This document shows positions 37,917 through 45,733 of a DNA stretch of 64,000 bases, piece after piece. The DNA is from Ruminococcus callidus. GTDB taxonomy: Bacteria > Bacillota > Clostridia > Oscillospirales > Ruminococcaceae. The notes under the pieces are model-generated. The model did no database searches, was not told the origin of the DNA, and saw only the letters and a list, made by a program, of their open reading frames with translations. The stretch lies in assembly GCF_020709055.1 (NCBI RefSeq), contig NZ_JAJFCK010000013.1:16053-80052 (forward strand), read 5' to 3'. The translations under genes and the position numbers were made by a program. The first letter of the stretch is position 1; each line of letters opens with the position of its first letter.

Positions 37917-39052
37917 CCAAAATACTCCTGCATCAGCGAATCAAACAACATCTGAGCCTGCTCCAGATCGTTTTGAATTGCAACTCTTGATTTGTCGACT
38001 TGTTGGACGAAGTCGGCGAATTGGGTTTGGAGGTCGAGGGGTGGTAACATAATACTTAATTTTTTAGTCATTGCAATAGACAAATATGCTACCGTTGAGC
38101 CCGCTTGCATTTCCTCTATTTGTTTTTTTATTCCATGCATAGAAAATAAATAAGATATATAAACGGGAATAATTTTTTCACTATAACTTGAAAGCCAAGT
38201 AATCATTCCATCTTGAAAATAAAATCTATCAGTATCTTTAACAATATAACATCTTCCAAGTGTGCCTCGTGCAGTAACCAATATATCGTCTTTTTGTGGA
38301 ACAAGCCCATTATTTAATAAATCACTATACTTTTCTTCTGAAATGAACAAGTCGCAAGTTTCAGTATTATAATCCATTCGATTGACTAAATCTGATATTC
38401 TCAAAAATGGAACGCCTTCATTAGTTAGTTCACTTTGATATACCCTTTTACTTGAACTTACTGTACAAAGCTCTGCCATTTTGAAAGTATCCCAGTTGTA
38501 ATTATTGAATTCAGGATCCCCAAACATCTCGACAAATCGGGCTTTTACAAGCAAGTCAAGCTTTTCAAGCTGGGTGCGGCGATGGGTTATTATTGATTGG
38601 AGTTTGTCGAGGGTGGCAGCGATTTCTTGTTGTTTATTAAGTGGTGGAAATGGAACAAGCACATTATCAAAATCTTTTTTGGTAATATGCTTCATTGTTG
38701 CACCATGTGTCCTCTTTTCCATTTCTTTAAGATTATATTTTACTGCAAATACAAAATATTTTTTATTTACATCTAATTTATCAAATACAGCTTTGAAAAT
38801 ATGTTGATTTAATAATGCTTTTCCTCTATTCCATTCATACACGCCAAGGCTTGCAGACCAAGAAATCAAAATATCTCCATTATTCAGTTCAATTTTTTTA
38901 GGGTATTCTCCATTATAGAATCCCAAGTCATAAGAATTTCCTGTTAAATCTTGTATTCTTATAATTGGAAGTCCCTTTGTTCCTCTGTCTTCTGGTTTAA
39001 AAGCATAACCATTCACATAAGTGGCAATATCTCCAAGCTTTTTATGTTCCAT
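37913..39052 (-). CDS. hsdS: Type I restriction specificity subunit HsdS (copy 2)
   Basis: The 379-residue protein opens MEHKKLGDIATYVNGYAF and has two recognition domains joined by THRRTQLEKLDLLVKARFV, ending in FVQQVDKSRVAIQNDLEQAQ and LMQEYFG. It lies directly behind hsdM and is the copy likely used now. The central block (38,518-38,571) and C-terminal block (37,985-38,011) are nearly identical in DNA to copy 1 (35,542-35,594 and 35,009-35,036), which allows recombination between recognition domains. Confidence 0.93.
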   Translation of the reverse strand: MEHKKLGDIATYVNGYAFKPEDRGTKGLPIIRIQDLTGNSYDLGFYNGEYPKKIELNNGDILISWSASLGVYEWNRGKALLNQHIFKAVFDKLDVNKKYFVFAVKYNLKEMEKRTHGATMKHITKKDFDNVLVPFPPLNKQQEIAATLDKLQSIITHRRTQLEKLDLLVKARFVEMFGDPEFNNYNWDTFKMAELCTVSSSKRVYQSELTNEGVPFLRISDLVNRMDYNTETCDLFISEEKYSDLLNNGLVPQKDDILVTARGTLGRCYIVKDTDRFYFQDGMITWLSSYSEKIIPVYISYLFSMHGIKKQIEEMQAGSTVAYLSIAMTKKLSIMLPPLDLQTQFADFVQQVDKSRVAIQNDLEQAQMLFDSLMQEYFG

Positions 39053-39059
39053 TACAACC

Positions 39060-39075
39060 CTACAAACACAAATTT
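39060..39075. repeat. 16-bp direct repeat, copy at hsdS 2
   Basis: Exact copy of CTACAAACACAAATTT from 36,044-36,059, in the same orientation, 7 bp before the ATG of hsdS copy 2. Confidence 0.8.
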
Positions 39076-39104
39076 ATGTATCTGCTTTTCCTTTCCTTTT
39101 ATTT

Positions 39105-40649
39105 TCACACATTCAGCATCTTTTTCAGTTCGCTGAGTTCTGTTTCGATCACTTTGTTCAGATCTTCAATTTCCACCATAATTTCACTGGTCGGCGGATA
39201 TTCCACGGCAACATATTCCGTTTTCTTGTATTTATTGATCGAAAGGTCATAATCATTGTCCACAATTTCCTGTTTTGGCACAAAGAAACTCTGTTCAGTG
39301 CGTTCCCTGTTCGTTTCGCCGTCCAGATTGTGAAAACGTGCGATAATATCGGGAATGTCGTTTTCTGCGATCTCCGAACGCTTGTCGTCCAGACTGAAAC
39401 CGTCCGCTTTCATATCGTAGAACCAGACGTTTTCCGTTCCGCCTGCTTCCGTCTTGACAAATACCAGAACCGCTGTCGAAACTCCCGCATATGGCTTGAA
39501 TACACCACTCGGCATAGAAATAACTGCTTTTAGCTGGTGATTTTCGATCAGTTCCTTTCTGATAGACTTATGAGCCTTGCTTGAACCGAACAATACCCCG
39601 TCCGGAACGATGCAGGCACAGCGTCCGCCTTTCTGCATCAGACGCAGGAACAGAGCAAGGAACAACAGTTCCGTCTTTTTTGTATTGGTAACGGCTTTCA
39701 GATTGTCGTGGATACTTTCCGCATCGACTGTCCCCTTAAACGGCGGATTTGCAAGGCAGACCGTATATTTGTTGCTGACATTATTCTGCTTGGAAACGCT
39801 GTCTTTATAGTCAATATCCGGATTTGTGATTGAATGCAGCATCAGGTTCATGGCAGCAATGCGAAGCATGGTATAATCCGTGTCATAGCCGGAAAACGTC
39901 TTGTTTGCGAAGTTTTCCCACTGTTCGTCTGTCATCGTATTTTCGTAATGTCTGCGAATATATTCTGCTGAGGAAACCAGAAAGCCGGCTGTACCACAAG
40001 CCGGATCACAGATGATGTCGTCCGGTGTCGGTGCGACCAGTTCCACCATCATCTCACGGATATGTTTCGGCGTGCGGAACTGTCCGTTCTGACCGGCGGT
40101 GCTGAGTTTTCCCAGCATATACTCGTACAAATCGCCCTGCATATCCAGATCGGCGATGTCATGAATATATAAGTCGTCCAGACCGGTGATAATTTTCTGC
40201 AAGATCTGTGCGTTCGGAATCAGGAAAACAGCACTGTCCATATACTTGGAGAATGCAGTCTGGCTGTTTCCGCTTTCTGTATCCTCTTCAATTTCAATCA
40301 GTTCGCCGTTTTCGTCGAAGTCCGGCAGCTTGCCATATTTCATCTTCTTGACAGCCGGAAATACCCGCTGTGAGATGATCTCAAAAATCTCACGGGAATC
40401 CCTGTCCTTGAATTTGCTCCAACGCATAGATTGCCCCACTGCCGACTGTGGGAAAATCAGGTCAGCTTCGTCTGCTTCCATTCCCATGGAATGTGCAAAT
40501 TCTTCTGTTTCAATTTCTTTTTCGTCCAAAGAACGAATGAACATCAGATAGGTCAGCTGTTCAATAACGGTCAGCGGATTGGTAATACCGCCTGCCCAGA
40601 TATCCGTCCATATTTTATCGATTTTATTTTTTATAACTCCTGTAATCAT
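39105..40649 (-). CDS. hsdM: Type I restriction DNA methyltransferase subunit HsdM
   Basis: The 514-residue N6-adenine methyltransferase has an N-terminal helical domain (ITNPLTVIEQLTYLMFIRSL), the SAM-binding motif ICDPACGTAGFLVSS and the catalytic NPPF in CLANPPFKG. With HsdS it methylates the host target; with HsdR it restricts. It is the first gene of the operon, with ATG 40,649 after GGAGG. It is intact by length and motifs. Confidence 0.95.
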   Translation of the reverse strand: MITGVIKNKIDKIWTDIWAGGITNPLTVIEQLTYLMFIRSLDEKEIETEEFAHSMGMEADEADLIFPQSAVGQSMRWSKFKDRDSREIFEIISQRVFPAVKKMKYGKLPDFDENGELIEIEEDTESGNSQTAFSKYMDSAVFLIPNAQILQKIITGLDDLYIHDIADLDMQGDLYEYMLGKLSTAGQNGQFRTPKHIREMMVELVAPTPDDIICDPACGTAGFLVSSAEYIRRHYENTMTDEQWENFANKTFSGYDTDYTMLRIAAMNLMLHSITNPDIDYKDSVSKQNNVSNKYTVCLANPPFKGTVDAESIHDNLKAVTNTKKTELLFLALFLRLMQKGGRCACIVPDGVLFGSSKAHKSIRKELIENHQLKAVISMPSGVFKPYAGVSTAVLVFVKTEAGGTENVWFYDMKADGFSLDDKRSEIAENDIPDIIARFHNLDGETNRERTEQSFFVPKQEIVDNDYDLSINKYKKTEYVAVEYPPTSEIMVEIEDLNKVIETELSELKKMLNV

Positions 40650-40696
40650 GAAAATCCTCCAAATTATGTGGTATGTCTAAGTTACATTCTTTTTAT

Positions 40697-40789
40697 ATTA
40701 TACCACATCAGATATTCAAAAGTTTAACATCTGAACACGTTTTTTATATGTTACCAATTTATTATATCACAATCCCACAAAATAATCAA
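40697..40789 (-). promoter_or_regulatory. Promoters of the hsd operon
   Basis: Two candidates on the minus strand. One is TTGATT (40,784-40,789), 17 bp, TATAAT (40,761-40,766). The other is an extended -10 TGGTATAAT (TATAAT at 40,697-40,702). The second -10 lies within a 9-bp inverted repeat, ATGTGGTAT/ATACCACAT, that could be an operator. Confidence 0.6.
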
Positions 40790-40874
40790 GTGATTTGACA
40801 GGAATCTTTGTATAAACTCCAAAAACAGTACAAATCAAAACAAGCCGACATACTACCCAGTATATCGGCTCATT

Positions 40875-41390
40875 TTATCTATTCCAAAAATTTCTGTCAT
40901 ACTCCTGTGGATAAAGTTCATGGCCCTGTTCTATCAAAATATCGCATTTCAGAGCAACATAAGCTTCATTTGTGCCAAGTTCCCTGGCACATTGCTGAAT
41001 CGTATAACCATAAGTATGAATAAGATCGAGCAGTTCTCCGTCATCAATACGCAGAGCAGCACCGAAGAGATTTGCTTCACGTTCCACCTTACAGGTCATA
41101 TTGTAAAGCGAAAACTCAAGAAGTCCTTGCTTGCCTTTGGCAAGAGATTTGTGATAAATATAGTGTCCTAATTCGTGACACAGTGCATTATATGCATCTT
41201 CCTCACAAAGGTTTTCACTCAGAAAAATAAAGTGATTTCTTTTTATATATCTGTAACAAGCCGCCAGTTTTACCGATTCCAGGGGCATGATATTTATTCC
41301 GAGAGCATCTGCAATCACGAACGGGTCACGGCTGTTATATTTTTTTACAAGTTTTTCGGCATCTTTTGCTATCTGTAGCACAGTTGGCAT
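40875..41390 (-). CDS. ImmA/IrrE-type metallopeptidase
   Basis: The 171-residue zinc protease has HELGHYIYHK near residue 85 and a downstream VEREANLFGAAL Glu motif, as in ImmA, which cleaves the phage-type repressor to induce the element after DNA damage. ATG 41,390 follows GGGAGG; frames open further upstream have no ribosome site. It is 22 bp behind the repressor gene and co-transcribed with it, the usual repressor/anti-repressor pair. Confidence 0.9.
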   Translation of the reverse strand: MPTVLQIAKDAEKLVKKYNSRDPFVIADALGINIMPLESVKLAACYRYIKRNHFIFLSENLCEEDAYNALCHELGHYIYHKSLAKGKQGLLEFSLYNMTCKVEREANLFGAALRIDDGELLDLIHTYGYTIQQCARELGTNEAYVALKCDILIEQGHELYPQEYDRNFWNR

Positions 41391-41412
41391 ATAAAACCTC
41401 CCATCGATGAGA

Positions 41413-41832
41413 TCAGTCTTTTCTATATTTCTTAGGCGTAAAACGGCTGTTTTTCTCTTTTGCTGTAAAATATGCATCCGTGAATGCTCTCATCAAAGCG
41501 TCCTTATCTTCTTCCGGCAATTCACCACCGGCAAACAAGCCTGAAACATCGTCAATCAGTTCACGCAGGTCACGTACTCCTCTGCTGCCATATTCCTCTC
41601 TTGCTTTTTCGATGATACTTCCTTCTTCTCCAATGAGATTTGCCACAGAAACACCAAGTGCAGCCGCAAGTCTTGAAGCAATATCGACTGTCGGGTATCG
41701 TTCCCCGGATTCATAGTTGGCTATTGTTTTAGAAGAAATATTCGCAAGTCCCGCAAGCTTTTCACGGGTCAGCTTTTTTGCTTTTCTTGCCTCCAAAAGG
41801 CGTTCGCCAAAATTATTCCCTTGTAACTCCAT
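41413..41832 (-). CDS. Cro/CI-type (XRE) repressor
   Basis: The 139-residue protein has an N-terminal helix-turn-helix (LTREKLAGLANISSKTIANY ESGERYPT) over residues 10-65 and an acidic helical tail. ATG 41,832 follows AGTAGG; in-frame codons upstream lie in the promoter region. It is paired with ImmA and divergent from the early genes, so it is the lysogeny-type repressor of the prophage. Confidence 0.9.
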   Translation of the reverse strand: MELQGNNFGERLLEARKAKKLTREKLAGLANISSKTIANYESGERYPTVDIASRLAAALGVSVANLIGEEGSIIEKAREEYGSRGVRDLRELIDDVSGLFAGGELPEEDKDALMRAFTDAYFTAKEKNSRFTPKKYRKD

Positions 41833-41891
41833 AATATTACCTACTTTCAGTAATGTTTTTCCACTATAAGAAAATATTTTCCATTTTCCTA

Positions 41892-41920
41892 TTGACAAAC
41901 GTAGAAAACAGTTGTATAAT
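41892..41920 (+). promoter_or_regulatory. Early rightward promoter of the prophage
   Basis: TTGACA (41,892-41,897), 17 bp, TATAAT (41,915-41,920): both boxes are perfect consensus. It drives the early genes starting at 42,062 and must be tightly repressed. Confidence 0.85.
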
Positions 41921-41926
41921 AATATG

Positions 41927-41940
41927 CGAACGAACGTTCT
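41927..41940. promoter_or_regulatory. LexA/SOS-like box between the divergent promoters
   Basis: CGAACGAACGTTCT fits the Gram-positive LexA consensus CGAAC-N4-GTTC, with only the last base off. It lies 6 bp after the rightward -10 and 12 bp before the leftward -10, so a bound protein would block both. It could alternatively be the operator of the element's own repressor. Confidence 0.65.
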
Positions 41941-41952
41941 AATTTCAATATT

Positions 41953-41981
41953 ATTATACTATATACTTATCAAAATGTCAA
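41953..41981 (-). promoter_or_regulatory. Repressor promoter
   Basis: On the minus strand TTGACA (41,976-41,981), 17 bp, TATAAT (41,953-41,958), both perfect. It transcribes the repressor and immA. Its start region overlaps the LexA-like box. Confidence 0.85.
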
Positions 41982-42061
41982 GTATTTTTAAGAAAAAAGG
42001 TTCTATTTATTTTAGAGGAGGCTGATCTGTATAAGAAATAAATTTCTTGAAAGGAGTTCAT

Positions 42062-42247
42062 ATGCAAAGAATAAGCATTCGTAACATCAACAGTCAAAAG
42101 AAAGTCAAACCAAGACTTTTTGACCTTATCAAGGAAGAAGACAATCGTGAATGGATCGTGGAGATCCAAAATAAAGAAGGAAAAGAAAAAGTTCCTTTAT
42201 CAGCAATACTGATTCAGATAACCGCCGCAATGCAATCCGGGAAATAA
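42062..42247 (+). CDS. Small basic protein, first early gene
   Basis: The 61-residue basic protein (RISIRNINSQKKVKPRLFDL, WIVEIQNKEGKEKVPLSAIL) starts at ATG 42,062 after AAAGGAG. I do not recognise it; its position opposite the repressor suggests a Cro- or antirepressor-like role, but no helix-turn-helix is obvious. A large hairpin terminator follows at 42,353. Confidence 0.65.
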   Translation: MQRISIRNINSQKKVKPRLFDLIKEEDNREWIVEIQNKEGKEKVPLSAILIQITAAMQSGK

Positions 42248-42352
42248 GCCGAGTCGTAATCCGAATGTGAGATTCATGAACCGTATATTTCCGGATAATC
42301 AAATAAAATGGCTTTCGAGCTAACCGTTCCGTACAAGCTATCGAGAACAAAC

Positions 42353-42411
42353 AGCCGAGTCATCATTATGGGTATAGGATAACTATGCCTATGTGATGGC
42401 TCGGCTTTTTT
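42353..42411 (+). terminator. Long hairpin terminator
   Basis: AGCCGAGTCATCA pairs with TGATGGCTCGGCT through a further inner stem (ATGGGTATAG with CTATGCCTAT, bulged) and is followed by TTTTTT. About 100 bp upstream GCCGAGTC appears once more (42,249), able to compete for the 3' arm, so an alternative fold is possible. Confidence 0.75.
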
Positions 42412-42599
42412 ATGTGCTTGTGAAGCTATACTTCTATTTTCGTCAAAATAGATTTTGCTTTCCATAACAATATTAGAAATATATGTTTTTCTTTTATATC
42501 GTGTTCTATGTATTTTGTAGGGGATATTGACTTTTCTGTCTTTATATAGAAAGGATATTTTTTTCAATCGTTATATATAGTAGAACCCGTCCCAAGCAC

Positions 42600-42808
42600 G
42601 ACATTAAACTGCTTATCAATATCCACTTCACCAACTGATCATTGGTGGCTTGAAGGTGTATGTTGACTACAAGTAAATAACACGGCTGCCTTTCAAGCTG
42701 GTGGCTGCATATCAGAACGGAGAAATCTCCGTCCGGAATGCGGTCAGCTTTGCTATACCCATTTGCAGCCAGGATTCCTCCGTTCAAAAGAAAACGGAGG
42801 AATTTTTT
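42600..42808 (+). ncRNA. Structured leader of the sigma-like gene, possible cis-regulatory RNA
   Basis: A run of stems fills the 200 bp before ATG 42,809: CACCAA/TTGGTG (near 42,640), GGCTGC near 42,707 with GCAGCC near 42,765, CGGAG-AAAT-CTCCG inside it, and TCCTCCGTT/AACGGAGGA, which buries the ribosome site. No frame of the leader reads as a protein with a ribosome site. I know no riboswitch class that fits. The rest of the 42,412-42,600 gap shows nothing clear. Confidence 0.5.
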
Positions 42809-43396
42809 ATGTATTATGTGCCAATTGAAATGACAAAAGCGTATGTCAGAGAGAACGAGATCTATGCAACTGTAAATGGCGAGATCATCAGGATCACACC
42901 GGATATGATCAAGAAGATCATACGCAATGGTGTCGTAACAGAAGTCTATTTTTCTGAAGTGGAAAACAAAGAAATCTATGACGAATATATGCGTTCTGTC
43001 TGGAGAGAAGAAAAAGCACTTGAAAGAGAAGACAGATGCTGGATTCCAAATGGAAAAGGAAAAATTGTACGCTGTACAGGAAACTGTGCTTCTTGTGAAC
43101 ACCGCAATGAAAATGCAATGCTTTCCATTGAAGCCGCAGAAGAAGACGGCGGATTAAATCTTGAAGCTACAAGTGAAAAACCCGATGCAATTGTTGAGGA
43201 CGCAGAACTATTGAAAGCTTTATGGGAGAGAGTCGGAGAACTTTGTGACGAGGATCAAACTATCATTAAAATGTTCAGTAACGGGGCATCTGAACGTGAA
43301 ATTGCCACCAAGGTTAATCTTTCTCAGAAAGGCGTAAATAAACGTAAAAAGACACTTTTTGAGCTTCTGAAAAATTATTTGAAAGATTTTTTCTGA
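42809..43396 (+). CDS. Sigma-70-like / helix-turn-helix regulator
   Basis: The 195-residue protein starts at ATG 42,809 after an ACGGAGGA site that lies in a hairpin. The C-terminal KMFSNGASEREIATKVNLSQ and KGVNKRKKTLFELL is a sigma region-4 type helix-turn-helix. The middle has a cysteine pair CTGNCASCEH that may bind metal. The N-terminal half (YVPIEMTKAYVRENEIYATV) is typical of small phage and ICE regulators in Ruminococcaceae. It probably controls downstream early genes. Confidence 0.7.
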   Translation: MYYVPIEMTKAYVRENEIYATVNGEIIRITPDMIKKIIRNGVVTEVYFSEVENKEIYDEYMRSVWREEKALEREDRCWIPNGKGKIVRCTGNCASCEHRNENAMLSIEAAEEDGGLNLEATSEKPDAIVEDAELLKALWERVGELCDEDQTIIKMFSNGASEREIATKVNLSQKGVNKRKKTLFELLKNYLKDFF

Positions 43397-43452
43397 AAAT
43401 GGTACTCAAAACAAAAATATCTGTCCTATGTATAGTGAAGGGAGGTAAACCT

Positions 43453-43665
43453 ATGGACAAGCAGAAAGAACTTATCGCACTTTTGTTTGCAATTAGTGTG
43501 GTATCCGAACGACTGGCAAGAAACATGACAATTCTTGTACAACGAGCAAAGGAGGGAAAATCAAATGGAACCAATCATGCAACTTATCAACACGCTGAAT
43601 GCTCTGAATGTCACAATGCAAAAGCTGACAGAAAAAATGACATCAGAGTACATCAACACATTTGA
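43453..43665 (+). CDS. Small phage protein of unknown function
   Basis: The frame starts at ATG 43,453 after GGAGG and runs 70 residues, beginning MDKQKELIALLFAISVVSER. The last third overlaps the next gene by 100 bp in another frame and looks less coding (HAECSECHNAKADRKND), so the 3' end may be degenerate. The first 38 residues form an amphipathic helix with a good ribosome site, so translation is likely. Confidence 0.45.
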   Translation: MDKQKELIALLFAISVVSERLARNMTILVQRAKEGKSNGTNHATYQHAECSECHNAKADRKNDIRVHQHI

Positions 43666-43897
43666 GGAGATCTGCACAGAATCTGACCCACCAAAGCAAC
43701 CAGAACCTGTGCAGGAAGAAAAGCCTGTTGATCGTTCGGCAGTCAGAGCAAAACTTGCAGAACTGACACGCCTTGGATTTTCAGACGAAGTTAAGGCATT
43801 GCTTAAGAAGCATGGGGCGGAAAGGCTGTCAGCGGTCGATGATGCGGAATTTCCTGCACTAATGAAGGAGGCTGAGGCACTTGGCAGCAAGGCATAA
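43565..43897 (+). CDS. Phage early protein, probable rRNA-type accessory of DUF2800 operon
   Basis: The 110-residue acidic protein starts at ATG 43,565 after AAGGAGGG. It has an N-terminal coiled helix (LINTLNALNVTMQKLTEKM), a Pro/Glu linker and a C-terminal helical part (RAKLAELTRLGFSDEVKALL, HGAERLSAVDDAEFPALM). The latter resembles a small domain I associate with phage genes upstream of DUF2800, with no known function. Its end overlaps the DUF2800 start by 17 bp, so they are coupled. The accessory role is a guess from position only. Confidence 0.6.
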   Translation: MEPIMQLINTLNALNVTMQKLTEKMTSEYINTFEEICTESDPPKQPEPVQEEKPVDRSAVRAKLAELTRLGFSDEVKALLKKHGAERLSAVDDAEFPALMKEAEALGSKA

Positions 43898-45014
43898 CCA
43901 AAGAGCCCACGCTATTTTATCTGCCTCAGCAAGTTTCCGCTGGCTGAATTGTACGCCGTCTGCAAAACTGAATGCTGAAATCCCTGACGTAACAACAGAA
44001 TATGCCCGTGAAGGCACTTGTGCTCACGAACTCGCAGAATTCAAAGTAAATCAGCTGCTTGGCATCAGGACGGACAACCCCACAGAAAATCTTGACTATT
44101 ATGATCAGGAGATGGAGGATTGCACCGACAGCTATGCTCAGTACATTTCAGAAGTTATCAGTAAATACAGCAATCCCATCGTAATGGTGGAACAACGTCT
44201 GGATTTCAGCCGTTATGTTCCTGACGGATTCGGTACAGGTGACTGCATCATCGTTGCTGATGATGTCTTAACTGTCATCGATTTCAAATACGGAAAAGGC
44301 GTTGCAGTTGAGGCAGAACATAATCCGCAGATGATGCTGTATGCCCTGGGAGCATTGGAAATGTTCAGCATTCTGTATGACATCAACGAAATCCAAATGG
44401 TGATCTTTCAGCCAAGGATTGAGAATATCAGTGAATTTTCCATGCCGGTATCCGATTTACTGGACTGGGCAGAAAATGAACTGAAACCCAAGGCAGAACT
44501 TGCAGCCAAAGGCGAGGGAGAATTCTGTGCAGGAGAACATTGCAGGTTCTGTAAGGTGAAAGCTGCCTGCCGCAAACGTGCGGAATACAATCTGGCAATT
44601 GCAAAATATGACTTTGCACCGCCGGATATGCTTCAGGACAGCGAAATTGCAATGATCCTTGAAAGAGCAGACAGCCTTACAGCATGGGCGGCAGATGTCA
44701 AGGAATATGCCCTTTCCGAAGCTTTAAAAGGCAGAAAGTGGAACGGCTATAAGGTCGTTGAGGGCAGGTCAAACCGCAAGTATACCGATGAAAAAATGGC
44801 TGCGGCTGTTGTAAAAAAGGCAGGAAAAGACCCGTACAGTGAACCAAAAATTCTCGGTATTACGGAAATGACCAAAATGCTGGGAGGCAAGAAGAAATTT
44901 GAAGAACTTCTCAGCAAATATGTATACAAACCACAAGGAAAACCGACTCTTGTTCCTGTTTCCGATAAGCGGAAGGAATGGAGTGCGGCAGAAAACGATT
45001 TTCAGGAGGAATAA
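43881..45014 (+). CDS. DUF2800 protein, PD-(D/E)XK nuclease-like
   Basis: The 377-residue protein has HAILSASASFRWLNCTPSAK, YAREGTCAHELAEF, VIDFKYGKGVAVEAEHNPQM and a cysteine cluster HCRFCKVKAACRKRA. This is the Cas4/RecB-like nuclease layout with Asp-Lys (VIDFKYGKG) and an iron-sulphur-type cluster, as in DUF2800 of Firmicutes phages. The start is TTG 43,881 after AAGGAGG. It is followed by DUF2815 after 3 bp, a constant pair in such phages, probably for recombination or replication. Confidence 0.85.
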   Translation: MAARHNQRAHAILSASASFRWLNCTPSAKLNAEIPDVTTEYAREGTCAHELAEFKVNQLLGIRTDNPTENLDYYDQEMEDCTDSYAQYISEVISKYSNPIVMVEQRLDFSRYVPDGFGTGDCIIVADDVLTVIDFKYGKGVAVEAEHNPQMMLYALGALEMFSILYDINEIQMVIFQPRIENISEFSMPVSDLLDWAENELKPKAELAAKGEGEFCAGEHCRFCKVKAACRKRAEYNLAIAKYDFAPPDMLQDSEIAMILERADSLTAWAADVKEYALSEALKGRKWNGYKVVEGRSNRKYTDEKMAAAVVKKAGKDPYSEPKILGITEMTKMLGGKKKFEELLSKYVYKPQGKPTLVPVSDKRKEWSAAENDFQEE

Positions 45015-45017
45015 ATC

Positions 45018-45575
45018 ATGGCAAAGAAATATGTAAATCCAACAAAGGTAGTCACAGGCGAATGCAGATTCAGCTACGCAAATCTCTGGGAAGCCAAGGC
45101 AATGGACGAAAACAGCAAACCGAAGTACAGCGTTTCCCTTATCATTCCGAAGTCTGACACCAAGACTATCGCAAAAATTAAGGCAGCGATTGAAGCTGCT
45201 TATGAAGAGGGCAAAAGCAAGCTCAGCAACGGAAAATCCGTCCCTTCTCTCAGTTCAATCAAGACACCACTTCGTGACGGAGATACCGACAGACCGGACG
45301 ATGAAGCCTATGCAAACAGCTATTTCGTTAATGCAAACTCAATCACTGCTCCGGGTATTGTTGATGCAGACCGTCAGCAGATTCTGACACACAGCGAGAT
45401 CTACAGCGGCATTTACGGCAGAGCCAGTATCACGTTCTACGCATTCAACACCAAGACTTCTCGTGGCATTGCCTGCGGATTACAGAATGTCCAGAAACTC
45501 CGTGACGGTGATCCCCTCGGCGGACACAGCAGTGCGGAAGAAGACTTCGCTGATGATGAGGATTTTCTTGACTAA
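45018..45575 (+). CDS. DUF2815 protein, probable single-strand DNA-binding
   Basis: The 185-residue protein has VTGECRFSYANLWEAKAMDE, KYSVSLIIPKSDTKTIAKIK and GRASITFYAFNTKTSRGIAC, ending in an acidic tail (SSAEEDFADDEDFLD) like single-strand-binding proteins. DUF2815 is thought to have an OB-like fold and stands next to DUF2800 and polymerase A in phage replication modules. ATG 45,018 follows GGAGG. Confidence 0.85.
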   Translation: MAKKYVNPTKVVTGECRFSYANLWEAKAMDENSKPKYSVSLIIPKSDTKTIAKIKAAIEAAYEEGKSKLSNGKSVPSLSSIKTPLRDGDTDRPDDEAYANSYFVNANSITAPGIVDADRQQILTHSEIYSGIYGRASITFYAFNTKTSRGIACGLQNVQKLRDGDPLGGHSSAEEDFADDEDFLD

Positions 45576-45580
45576 CAGGA

Positions 45581-45604
45581 CTTTTGGACAAATTTGTCCA
45601 AAAG
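45581..45604. promoter_or_regulatory. 24-bp perfect palindrome after DUF2815
   Basis: CTTTTGGACAAA is followed directly by its inverse TTTGTCCAAAAG, starting 5 bp after the DUF2815 stop. No loop and no T-run, so it is more likely a protein-binding site than a terminator. Confidence 0.6.
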
Positions 45605-45701
45605 AGATCTTTTAAAAATATTGTAGTTTTGCTCATTTTTGAGCAGAACTACAGATAGATTCAGACGGGTGGGCGTTTGGCTGAAAAGCTGGGTGGGTAA
45701 A

Positions 45702-45729
45702 TAAAAAATCCCGTCATTTCTGACGGGAT
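45702..45729 (-). terminator. Terminator of hicAB
   Basis: On the minus strand ATCCCGTCA-GAAA-TGACGGGAT is followed by TTTTTTAT, 5 bp after the hicB stop. Confidence 0.85.
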
Positions 45730-45733
45730 AAGA

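Noticed and set aside
36044-39075. Classical invertible hsdS shufflon
   Set aside because: Both hsdS genes and the 16-bp repeats are in the same orientation and I found no long inverted repeat between them, so excision or exchange fits better than inversion.
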